Assembly: GCA_028622995.1 (NCBI GenBank)
Contig: JAJQJQ010000006.1
Location: 8,308,001 to 8,372,000, forward strand
Length of the DNA: 64,000 bases
Reading direction: 5' to 3'
From: Panagrolaimus kolymaensis
Lineage: Eukaryota; Nematoda; Chromadorea; Rhabditida; Panagrolaimidae
Part shown: positions 11,940-22,580 of the stretch, in pieces
How the letters are laid out: every line of letters starts with the position of its first letter
Position numbering within the stretch: the stretch's first letter is position 1
Program-made: the position numbers and the translations under genes
Notes under the pieces: generated by a model
The model's input: the letters and a program-made list of their open reading frames with translations, nothing else
Database searches by the model: none
What the model was told of the DNA's origin: nothing

Positions 11940-12429
11940 ATGAAAAACTTTTCATTTATTTTTATTATTTTTGCTACCTTTATTTGGATTGAAGGTAAAA
12001 AAAGTTTTAGCTTTTGCGAACTCTACTGTACCCTTTCTAGCTCTTGGTGGTATTGCAAGTGGTGGATCAAGTGGAGCTCGAACCTCGAGTTCAAGTTCTA
12101 GTGGCTCTCGAACTTCAAGTTCTAATAGCGCTCGAAGTTTTAGTGGAAGTAGTATCAGTAAACCCTCTGGTATTTCTAGCTCTGGAAGTAAATCAAGCCC
12201 TTTAAGTTCTGGATCAAGGATAAATGGAAAAGTATTAAAGAAGCCACTTGGAAGTAGAAGTATGTTAAGTTCTCTTAAAACAGGTGTTGGTAGTATCGCA
12301 ACTGGAAGAATAAGACCTGCTGGAACAATACATTCAAATACCCATGTTGGAGGTATCCGAAGTCATGGTAGCAGAAATAAATCAACAACTTTTCCAAGAC
12401 AAAATGTAACTGCGAAAAAAATTGTTTAA
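11940..12429 (+). CDS. Small secreted Gly/Ser/Arg-rich protein
   Basis: Exons 11940-11994 and 12041-12429 give 147 aa. The start is chosen because the first exon encodes a signal peptide (MKNFSFIFIIFATFIWIEA) ending at the splice. A nearer in-frame acceptor at 12010 would leave a 16-nt intron and is discounted. The mature protein is low complexity: many Ser-Ser-Gly and Ser-Arg clusters, a basic C-terminus, and no cysteines. It could be a cuticle, surface-coat or antimicrobial-type peptide, but nothing in the sequence decides between these. Confidence 0.65.
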
Positions 12430-13075
12430 AACATTCCTGCCTTTTGAAGTTAATTATTTTGTGTCAAAAATAAAAGTTTTTATTGTTTTTTGATTTTTTA
12501 ATTTTGGAGACAATAATAAGTATCTCATAGTTTTATCGATGATACAAACTACTCCTAAACCATGGGTTCAATTTTGCAAAAGTATTATTTCATAGATCAG
12601 TCTTTGAAATTATTTTTGCTGCTTTTTTTAAAAAGCAGTTTTTGTTTCAAATTTTGTAATAATTTAAATTCAAAGAAACCAAAGGATTCTAGCATTTTGA
12701 AGCGATGTGTAGCGTGAAAAAAAGTGAAGTTTGAAACATTTTATTAAATCATTTTACAAATAAAAAAATAAGTTTTATTTAAAAATAATAATGAACTGAT
12801 AAAAAATTATTATGGAAGACTTTCATTTAAAATTTTAATAATAATAACTTCCATAAATTGATTTTAATTGATGTTGGTATTCGTGGTAATGGAAAGTGAA
12901 TATTTAAGCAATAATAAATGAAGAGATCGGCCAAATTAATGATTGAGCGAAGGGAGCAAAATATACAGATTTTGGAAAGGAAATTATGGATGAAAATGTG
13001 AGATGGACTTAACGACCATGACATTGATGTGTAAGAAGATGGTCGTATACCATAGAAATATTGGGTCAACGGTTT
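12430..13075. other. Intergenic, nothing recognised
   Basis: AT-rich spacer between two convergent small genes. Polyadenylation-type AATAAA signals lie near 12468. Confidence 0.5.
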
Positions 13076-13301
13076 CTATCTACCGAACATTGACATCATG
13101 CCGCCCATACCTAAAAAATTAGATTATGTTTTTATTTGTAACTTGTTTAATTAAATATTCCATACCTCCCATACCACCTCCATATCCACGATTATAACCG
13201 CCGTACATTCCACGGCCCATTCCGCCACCATAGCCCCATTGAGCATTAGAAACAGCCAAAAATGCAGCAAATACAAACACGAAAAGAGTTAAGAAATTCA
13301 T
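13076..13301 (-). CDS. YGG-type glycine/tyrosine-rich secreted peptide (antimicrobial-like)
   Basis: Exons 13166-13301 and 13076-13110 give 56 aa: a signal peptide (MNFLTLFVFVFAAFLAVSNA) followed by a mature peptide starting QWGYGGGMGRGMYGG. Composition and the QWGYGG start resemble the nematode NLP-29/caenacin group of epidermal antimicrobial peptides induced by fungal infection. It is shorter than NLP-29 and ends in MMSMFGR, where a final Gly-Arg could be processed. The assignment rests on composition and the N-terminal motif only. Such sequences evolve fast, so a generic glycine-rich cuticle peptide is the main alternative. Confidence 0.65.
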
Positions 13302-14394
13302 ATTTATTTTTTTCTTGAGAGAACTTTCAAATAAACCAAAGAGTGATTTGTTTGATGATGTTTTAATAAATTTTCTTGCTTTCTTTTTATATTCAAAAAA
13401 TTTTTCATTTTAAACAATGGGGCGGAACTGTTTTCTTAAATGATTAATAAACAAATGAATAATAATGAAATTAAAGAAATAAATAAACAGGTTTAATTTA
13501 CAGCAAAATCAAAGATATTTACGCCTTTAATTTTGAAAGGGTTGAAGACGACCCAAAAATTAATTTCATGTAATGACCTTTGCTTTTGTTTCGTTTCCAT
13601 TTCCAAGACAATTGTTGATAAACAAAAAAAGGTTTTTGAAAGAAAAAACGTGTTATCAAAAACACATAGACACAAACATGCAAGGAAATAAACAATTATT
13701 ATTTAAGTAAGAAGGAAAAGAATAGCGTTGTCGTCGTCTCAAACTTGCAATAGATCAACATCGCAAAAAAAAATTTATTATTATAACCCAAACATGAGTG
13801 AATCAAATAATAACAATAAAAAAAAGCTCATGCGTAGGTAATTCTTTCTTCTTTTTTGAGTGGGTTAAATAAAAGAACAAAAAAAAATTGTATTTGCCAA
13901 AGAAAGAGGAAGTGAAAGAAAGGGAATAAGAAAAAAAGAAGAACAAAATAAAGTTAGTCTTTGACGGATTCAATGATGAATAAATTGAGAATGATTTGTT
14001 GAGATAATTGATAGATTTTCTTGATAACCTGAGTCTGATCTTATAGTTAATTAATGGAATGCCAAAAAATTATGAAAGGTCAATACTTTTTTAGAACTTT
14101 GAATAGCAGTAAAATAAGATTGGCTTTAAAATGAGAAATATTGACATTCCATTAGAAATCATGGCACTGTATGGTTTTTTTTTTCAAGATCAGAAAAATC
14201 CGTTCACCATTAGCTTATTTTTTATTTACTGAATATTCTGGTTTACTTTTTTATTTTGCTTGACTAACAAAAAAAAATATGTACAAATTCTTTCCCAAAT
14301 ATTATTTAAGCCTAAAAAATTGTAGTCTTATCTTTGTAGCCTACAAAAAAAAGTGACAAAATACACATAATTTTATAATAAAAATTTATTAAAA
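13302..14394. other. Intergenic, nothing certain
   Basis: About 1.1 kb of AT-rich DNA. A short ATG-started open stretch near 13794 precedes a GT, but no convincing downstream exon was found. Confidence 0.5.
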
Positions 14395-15829
14395 TTATTC
14401 TTCTTCATTTCCTTCTTCTTCTTCCGTGCTTGAATCTTCAACTACCTCATCATCCTCTTCTTCTTCGTTCTCCTCATCGCTATCTTCTTCCTCTTCTTCT
14501 TGATCAAAGAAGAAAATTTGTGATGGAGTTTTTAGTATATTTGCCGCGATAGCAAATAATTCAAAAGATGACATAGAAATATTTCGAATTGTTAAACGAT
14601 TATCTCGATTTGTTACATTATATTCGGGTAATCGAGCGCTTAAAATTTGAACATAATTTGGAAGGGTATCAGGTTCAAATTCTTCTGTGTCAATTACAAT
14701 GCTGAGAAGTAATTTGTGGGAAGGAAAATTCTTAAATATTGGAAATTAAATGTTTCAGAAAAAAGAAAGCAAAAACAAACATTGCAAAAATTAATAATAT
14801 ATTCTTCGGGTGGCAACTCGATTATGCTTGCTTCATGTGAAGGGTTTTGAAGGATGATTGAACATTCCGAATCACCTTGATATTCCCATTTTTGAAGTTC
14901 ATCCATAAAATTTGTTGTAAATGTGGGAGACATTATCCTAGAAAAAAATGCATGCATTCAATGCTCCTAAGAATTTTAGAGAAACTTGATATTGGCATAT
15001 TTGGAAAGCTAATAACAAAAAATAACAAAAAAAATAATCACGAACCAAATATTTTCTGCTTTTTGACAAGCTTTTAAAAATTGCCCCAGTGACACCTCTC
15101 CGGAAATATGTTCTGCGCTGCATGCAAATGAGTGAATTTCAAATTGACACAATTCATCCGCTAATTCTTTAGTTAATTCAACATTTTGGGTGAAAATAAC
15201 ATTAAGTTGCTTCCATTTACCTTGAGAAAAAAAATGTTTAAAAAATTGGAAGAAAGAAAAAACAACTAACAAAAAATTCCACCATTTGTTGTTTGTTTTT
15301 GAAGTTTACGAAACATTTTCATTAATTTTTTTATTTCCATTGAATATGATATTACTAGATTCACTATATTATAAATTGCATGAGAATAAAACCATCGATT
15401 TAAATTTATTGTAGAGTAAATTAATTCTTTCGACTGAAAACGATTACAGTAAATAAAAAAATGGAAACAAACAAAAGAAGTTGCAACTCGAAATGGCTTG
15501 GTTCAAAAAAAAATTTGTTAAGCTTCAAAGGCATTTTTCCCAAAGATTCTTATATGTTAAACCTTCTAACGAAAGTACTAATAAACATTTTTAAGCCGCG
15601 CAATAGCTCCAACATGAGCCATAAACAAACTTACAGTTGAATGATAAATAGCTTCAGCCTTTCCTGAAACATTACGCAATGTTACCATTTTAGCTGGTGG
15701 TCCTTTAATACATGAAATAATTAAATTAGATAATTTATGATTGGTTTCAAATAAACTACGAATATCTGGATCAGGAAGATAAACAAGAATATATCCAAAA
15801 CAATCCATATTTAACTCGTCTAACAACAT
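14395..15829 (-). CDS. F-box-like protein with acidic tail
   Basis: Exons 15587-15829, 15271-15433, 15046-15220, 14781-14937 and 14395-14730 give 357 aa. The N-terminus (LNMDCFGYILVYLPDPDIRS, then LFETNHKLSNLI) has the spacing of an F-box, the motif that docks substrate adaptors to SKP1 in cullin-RING ubiquitin ligases. The middle is a nematode-type variable region with no recognised repeat. The C-terminal 40 residues are almost all Glu/Asp. It is likely one of the large, fast-evolving nematode F-box families, and several similar genes lie in this window. The F-box call is moderate, and the substrate is unknown. Confidence 0.68.
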
Positions 15830-16179
15830 ATTTGTTTCCCGTATTTAATTTTTAGCTGCTGCTTTATATTGTTTGTTGTCATCTTTTTTCTTTCTTTATT
15901 TTTATATATGAAATAAATGTTGTGCATGTTGTTGTTTGTGCTTTATTTTTTTTACTCATTCAATTGAGGAGAACCTTTTCTTTATTTTTTGTTACTCCGG
16001 TCTTGAAAGATAGATCTTTGTTATCCAAGACTCGGCAGCGGCCGATAAACATACTCATATCCTAAAAAAATATTCCTGCAACGAAAAAATCTTTCATTTT
16101 TTGAATTTTTCAACAAAACAAAATTTTGCTATTTTAGTTATCAAACGCGTTTTTTACAATTAATTTATTTTCAAAAACT
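15830..16179. other. Intergenic between divergent genes
   Basis: Likely holds the promoters of both flanking genes. No specific motif is recognised. A GC-richer patch occurs at about 16028-16050. Confidence 0.45.
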
Positions 16180-16862
16180 ATGATGTCCTCCTCAACCGTT
16201 GAAGAAGATTATGATCATGATCAGCAAATGGGTTCAGTAAGTTTAAAAAAAAATCTAATGGCTTTATTATTATTTTTTAAATTTTCATTTTCAGACTCTA
16301 AATGAGGAACTTGCTGCATCCTTGCTTAATGAAAGTCAACAGCCATTGGATTTTGTAAGAAATGATTTTACAAATTCTTACTTATTCTTTGTTTTTTAGA
16401 CTCTAAATGATGAACCTCTTGCATCAACATCTTTTAATGGAACTCAACAACAAGTGGGTTTTGTATGTCTTATAAATCTTTAATTTCTCATATGCTTTTC
16501 AGAATTCGAAACTTGCTGTTTTTCGAAATGTTGCCTTGTGGAATTGTTTTGATTTTAATAAGAAATTAATGGAAAAACGAAGAGGAAAAACATTCTATGA
16601 ACAACATACTCGAATAAAGATGGTACCTGGAAATCGTTATTACAAGTTGAAACCAGAATATACTCGACCTCATTCATATCCTGTTGCTTTGATCGATGGA
16701 CAATACACTGACGCTTATAAAAAATATACCCCAGAAGAATTAAAGAAACTTCCATTTAAAAGTGTTCTTGTTAAAAGTGATTTTCCTGTTATGCTTCGTC
16801 AACGGCCTCCACCAAATTTTGTTGTACCAAAAACTGAATTGGAAAGTGACTTGTTTGATTGA
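16180..16862 (+). CDS. Truncated PHF10 paralogue with duplicated exon
   Basis: Exons 16180-16236, 16295-16354, 16400-16462 and 16503-16862 give 179 aa. The last exon matches the central region of the PHF10-like protein encoded just downstream (shared stretch [13 protein letters not shown], then PYPVAL-like and EELKKLP), but the tandem PHD fingers are absent. Exons 2 and 3 encode two versions of the same 20-21 residue unit (TLNEELAASLLNE / TLNDEPLASTSFNG), so an exon was duplicated in tandem. The result is a small protein with a new acidic N-terminus plus the SAY-type middle. It could act as a competitor or decoy of the PBAF subunit, which is inference. Confidence 0.72.
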
Positions 16863-17430
16863 ATTTTCATTATTTTATTTGTCACATTTTGTTTTTGTTT
16901 TATAAATGTTATGTCTTTTGATTGCTAAGGAAATGTGGCAGAAGAAGAAAGTAATTATTACATAATTGATAAGGTCACTAAAGCAACCCGAATGCTGTAA
17001 AGTGAAACAATAATGAAAATACTGCAAAACTTTATTGATCGCTTATGTTAGCAATTGGATTACTTCAAGCAGTACACGTTGCAACTAGACAAATGGAATA
17101 TAAACTTATTTGCGAGAACAAAATTTTTACTTTTTATTGAAATTTGATATGCTCCATTTCTAAAACAATCACACTATTGTTCATACAAAAAAGAGGAATA
17201 AAGAAGATAAGATTTTACCATCATCAAAGATGTTTGACATCTTTATATATTGTTATCCATCCTTTTTCCCTTGAAGTCCATTACATTAGTTCTTGCAACG
17301 AATAATTGAATGCTTCGCCTTTTTTTATTTTTTGTTTGGCGGTTTTTCCTTTTTCTGCAAAGCTAAAAGCTTTAATTAACTTTTTTTTGTAATTAAATTT
17401 TTTGAATTTGATAGAATTCATTTAAAAAAT
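16863..17430. other. Intergenic, nothing recognised
   Basis: AT-rich spacer between the PHF10 paralogue and the PHF10-like gene on the same strand. Confidence 0.5.
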
Positions 17431-19287
17431 ATGACAGAAATCATCGAACCAGAAGAAACCCCTGATATTTTATCCACAACAATGGATGAAGATATCACCC
17501 AAATGTCCATGATTGAGATGGAAGATGAAAATACGCGTGAATCCATTCAAAGTTCCAATGGTAACTTTCTCCCTTTTTTTGTTTATATTTATATGTTTGT
17601 TTTCATTCAATTTTTTGTAGGTGAATCATCACGCCGATCTAAATCATATGGAACGAGGCCATTACCCGTGGAAGTTCAGCACGTTGAAATTCATCCCACA
17701 CAAATAATTGAATATGAATGGCCATTAAAATCCGGACAAAAATACTTTATTCAAGTATGAAATAATGCATGCATTTATTTTATTCGCTTTTATTCTTCAT
17801 TTACTTATTTTCTAGGAACAAATTGCTCAACTTTTGGGTGTAACATCTTTTAAAAGAAAATTCCCCGAATTAACTCGTCGATCGTTGGCTGGAGATGAAA
17901 GAAAATATTTGGTTGAAGAATTAAAAATCAATGAATCTTTACCCTTGCATTTATTAAATTCTATGACCGTATTGGAAGCGGCTGAAGTTCATCATTTAAT
18001 GAGCACAAATTACGCTGAAATTTATAGCGAATATAATAAAGGTGTTTCGGAAAAAATTAAACAAAGTTTACTTCAAAAACAACGAGATTTGGAAGCAGTA
18101 AGTTTTATCGTTCGTTTCAAAGGTTTTGGAAATTTATTATTTAATGTTTTAGCTTGCAAATGATAAAGATAAACTTGCTGAACTTCGAAATGCTGCATTA
18201 AAAAATTGTTCAACCTTTAATAAAGATTTAGTTGAAAAACGTAAAGGCAAATCCTTTTTTGAGCAACATACCCAATTAATTATGGTGCCCCGAAATCGAT
18301 ATTACAAGCTCAAACCAGAATATACTCGGCCACAACCATATCCAGTGGCTTTGGTGGAAGGACAATATACAAATGTTTATAAAAAATTTAAACCAGAAGA
18401 ATTGAAAAAATTGCCAATGAAAACTGTGCTTGAAAATGATGATTTGTTTCCTATTGTTCGACGTGAAAGATCTCCATCCAATATTGTCGTGTCTGAAGCT
18501 GAATTGCAAAGAAGAATTGATGCAGATAATAAAAGCAAAGTTCAGCGACAGGTTTGTGCCATTCTCCAAAAATGTTTTGCATTTGTGAATGACCATTGTT
18601 TATTTTTAGAGTTCAACAGTTTTTGAACCTGCATCACCTCGAACACCTAAACCCATTTCTTCACGACGACAATCAAATGTTCGTTAATTTACTAAGTTTT
18701 CTTTCATTTTTTCTTTTAAAATTATGCACCTCTCCTGTAATTATTATTTACATATATGTTTTATATTTTAAATTTTGCACAATACTTTTAAAAATTTTAC
18801 AAAGATGATTTATGATAGATAAATTTTTTTGAATTAAAAATTTGGACTCTAATTTAACTTTAAAATAGTGCACTTTGAAACTTTTAAATATTTCGTTTTA
18901 CACTTATTTTTTTGGTTAATTTAGGTAATAGCAGCAGCTACTTGCTCAGTATGTAAATCAGGACCAAATGGAATTAAACAAATTTTAATTCAATGTCATA
19001 CATGTTTAACTCATATGCATCCAGAATGTTTGGAAATGCCTGCAACCATGTTACAAGTAATTAAACATTATGAATGGACTTGCATTGAATGTAAAAAATG
19101 CACAATTTGTATGAAACCTGATAACGAGGTTTGTCAAATATAAATATTAATATTCTTAATCTTTACAAATTTCCAGGATGCAATGGTATGTTGTGATAAT
19201 TGCGATCGAGGATTTCATACTTTTTGTGTTGGTTTATCTCATACTCCACATGGAACATGGGTGTGTGATAAATTTTGTAGCGGTTAA
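17431..19287 (+). CDS. phf-10: PHF10/BAF45a-like chromatin-remodelling subunit
   Basis: Exons 17431-17560, 17621-17754, 17816-18097, 18153-18551, 18610-18678, 18925-19128 and 19177-19287 give 442 aa. PHF10 is a subunit of the PBAF class of SWI/SNF remodelling complexes. The N-terminal half has the conserved SAY-type region ([20 protein letters not shown], then [11 protein letters not shown]). The C-terminus has two adjoining PHD fingers: [15 protein letters not shown] and [12 protein letters not shown], then [16 protein letters not shown] and WVCDKFC. This tandem arrangement is typical of the d4/PHF10 group. The intron before the PHD exons (246 nt) is unusually long here. The next gene starts 286 bp downstream on the same strand, so the two could be co-transcribed. 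Confidence 0.9.
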
Positions 19288-19572
19288 TTTTTTTGGTTTA
19301 ATTTATTGATTTTTGGGCTTTATGTATTTATTTATTCCTATTACTCCAATAAGGATGATCTTTTGATATTTTTTATTTTTACTATCATTCACTTTTTTGC
19401 ATTTTGGTCTCAATCTCTTTGTTATTAAATTTTTTCCTAATAAAAACATTCTTTTTTTAACTCTTTTTTTACTTTTAAAATTTTGCGTTTTAAGTCGCAT
19501 AATTCTTATTTTACTTTTGAATTAACTTATTTTTTTCAAACCTAATAACTAACAATTTTTTAAGATCGGTAA

Positions 19573-21927
19573 ATGACTTCGATATTAACAAATAATGCAG
19601 ATGATAAATATCAAAAGCTATCGGTTGAATTTGCAAAGGTAAAATTTTGTTTATTTCCAAGGCTTTAAAGAAATTTTAAAATTTTGTAGCTACGAAATCA
19701 AATCCCCACACTCAAAGATGATTTGGATGAAGAAAAAAAGAAGAATAAACTTTTAAAAGTTTGTTTTTGGTTTATTTGTTTTTCCCTTTATTTTGTTACC
19801 CTTTTTATAGGATGATATTCGAATCCTTGACATAGATCTTCGAAAATCTCGTTCTGAAAATGAATCCCTTATATTTCGTAATGAACAACTTTTGCGAAGG
19901 ATTGAAGCGTTGCAAGCAAATTTGGATTCAACCACCAATGCTTTTGCTCAGGCGAAAGCAAAGAAAAAGCATAAAGAAGCGAATTTGCGTATTTTTGGTC
20001 CAGCCCAACTTGAAGCAGGTCCATCAAGTGATGTGCCACCAAATGACCCTAAATTAGTTTTGGAACAAGAACTTGAGCGAAAATTAATTGAAAATGCAGA
20101 TCTTCATTCAACCATTTATGATATGGAAAGGCAACATGAAACCGTAGTCACAGAATTTTCAGTGATTGTTAAAAAACTTGAAGCCGAAAATGATTCCCTT
20201 AAAAAAGTTTTGAACGATCGTACTTCAAAAAATGGTTTCGGTGGATATGAAGAAGATGATGAAATAGAAATTTTAAATGGAACCATTAATGGCGGCGGCG
20301 GAGGTGTTGGAAGAAATCATGAAGAAGAAGTAATAGATTTTATAACAAATTTATTAACCGATTCTCAAAATGGAATTGAAGCAATGACAAAATTCTTTGG
20401 GCTTATTGATAATCGTTCCATTGTATATCCATGCGATGCCACGCTTGAAAGTGTTCCAGAAGACATTCATTTATTTGGAGTTGAATGTGGGAGAATTGCA
20501 GAAAGCTTAAATGATATTAAAGGTGAAATAGCTGCTATTCAACTAAATTTAAAAGAACCCGATGGAATGAAAGAATTAAAATTAAAAATGAGTGAAATTC
20601 GTGAAAAGCTTGGTGAATTATTAAATGAATCAATGGCAAGCTTTTATTTTTGCCTTTAATTTAAATGTTATAAAGCTAAATATTTTTTTAGAAAGAAATT
20701 CAACCTTTACTTAAAACATGCCAAAGAAAAGAATGTGATGCACCTTGGTGTAATTCAAATTTGGATGAATTAAATGGGCAATATGAAAAATTATTTATTA
20801 AATCTTTTACTCGCCTTTCGGCTCTCTTACTTTCCAAAGATAAAAATAATGATTTGACCCTTCATGATGCGTTAGTGGAGCTTAAAAAAATCTTCCATCG
20901 ATTTAGAGATATTTTTGGAAAGAAAATTTTTATTGAAAATCATCTTCCAACAACTTCAAAAAAATTAAAAAATTATAATGAATCCATTGAAAAATCTTTA
21001 TTGCATTTAGTTCAAACCATTTCAAGATTACAAACTCAAGTGGAATCGAAAGAAAAGGTTCAATGGTTGAATGATATATTTGGAGCGAAAAAGATCCATC
21101 ACGGAAATGGAAACTTCGAACAATCACAACAACAACAACCACCTCCAAAGAAAATGTCTGCTTTACAAAAACAAGCAAGCATCATCGAAGAATCAAATGT
21201 AAGCTTTTTCCAATCAAACCCAAAATAAAATAATATGTATTTATTTTTAGTCAAAATTATCTGAATTAAAAATTCAACTTCATGAAAGTCGAAATGAAAA
21301 TGAAAAATATAAAAAAGGATTAAATGATTTATCTAAAGATTTAGCATTAAAAAATCATAAAATTGAAGAAATTGAAATTAAAATATCTGTAATTTCAAAA
21401 CAAATGGAAATTCTTAAAGGTTCCACGGAAGATATAAAAAAATTGAGGGCTGAAGTGGATAAAACTCATGGATTGGATGATTTTCGAATAGTTGAATATT
21501 ATTTTCTTCAAGAAGTTAATAAAATTACCACCGAATTGAGCCATGCTCAGGGTAAAGTTCAAAGGTATCGAAGAGATGTAAGTTAATTCAAAATTCCGAT
21601 TTAAGACTCAAAAACATACTTATAAAATTTTAGATTGATGACCTCACTATGGTCCTTCAAAAACTCGATGTGGAACATAATGAATCCATAAAAAATATTG
21701 ATGAACGAGAAATGGAAAATCAACATCTTCGAGATGAGCTTGAAACCACTCGACAAAGTTATGAAGATCAACTTCGAGTGATGTCAGAACATTTAGCAAT
21801 ATTAAATTCTAAAATTGAAAAACAATCTGATCAAGTTGTAAATTCTTTATCTCCTGGGCCATCTTCTCCATCGCCAAGTAGTACAAATTCACTCAAAGAA
21901 AATTTAAGAAAAATGGTTCGAAAATAA
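19573..21927 (+). CDS. PPP1R21-like coiled-coil endosomal protein
   Basis: Exons 19573-19638, 19690-19758, 19811-20635, 20692-21198, 21251-21577 and 21634-21927 give 695 aa. PPP1R21 (KLRAQ-motif protein) belongs to the Rab5-effector complex on early endosomes that carries mRNAs. The N-terminus reads DKYQKLSVEFAKLRNQI, matching the KLRAQ motif region, then FRNEQLLRRIEALQ. The middle holds a globular helical region, and the C-terminus has the conserved TTRQSYEDQLRVMSEHLAIL segment within coiled coil. Intron 3 begins with GC rather than GT (20636); no GT donor in frame precedes the stop. A ttttttaag acceptor 10 nt before the ATG suggests trans-splicing or an operon with phf-10. Confidence 0.85.
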
Positions 21928-22580
21928 TATTTTTAATTATAATTTTTATGTTTGTCTATCAAAATTTGCGAAATATGTCTGTGCCTTGATCTTTCTTTAT
22001 TTTATTTTACTTTGTTTATTATTCCTTTTCTTTTTTTTGATGGAGTAAAAAATGTTTCATAACAAAAAAGTTTATGAATCTCAAACAAATTTTTTTTGGC
22101 ATTTTTATTTATGCAACATTTTCAAAACTCCAAAAACATGCGTTTCAAAATCTTCAAAACCGGTTATATGAAGCGCAATGAAGCCATAATACAATTTTAT
22201 TTCCTATATCCCATTTTCAAAAAATATTTTTATCTGGCAGTAATACTTTTTAATTGAAAAATTTCTATTTATTTATTTTAAACTTTTTTACTTTACATAC
22301 ATTCCGGCATATTATTATATTTTATTATTGAATAAATGAGATTATTTTTAATTTCGTGAGCTTTTTATTTGTCGTTGTTTTTTTGGTTATGAAACCATTA
22401 CCATATTTTCAACCTTTTCTTTAACGAAAAAAAGGCCTTTTTCGCGAATTTGTATTTGTCTCTTAGGAAAAATCTGAGGATTCCGTCCAGAAGAAGAAAG
22501 ACCTTTTCAGAATTTTATTTTATAAAAAGAAATCTTTTTTTCTGTGATAGCCATTTATTTTTGTTATTTATTTTTTAGGC
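21928..22580. other. Intergenic, nothing certain
   Basis: AT-rich spacer. A palindromic stretch cgaaaaaaaggcctttttcg occurs near 22425. A splice acceptor (ttttttag) lies two bases before the next ATG. Confidence 0.5.

Noticed and set aside
12001..12010. Alternative acceptor for the Gly/Ser-rich gene that stays in frame
   Set aside because: It would need a 16-nt intron, too short for nematode splicing.
13794..13840. Possible small first exon (MSESNNNNKKKLMR) ending at a GT
   Set aside because: No downstream acceptor yields a convincing continuation. Low-complexity codons in AT-rich DNA arise easily.
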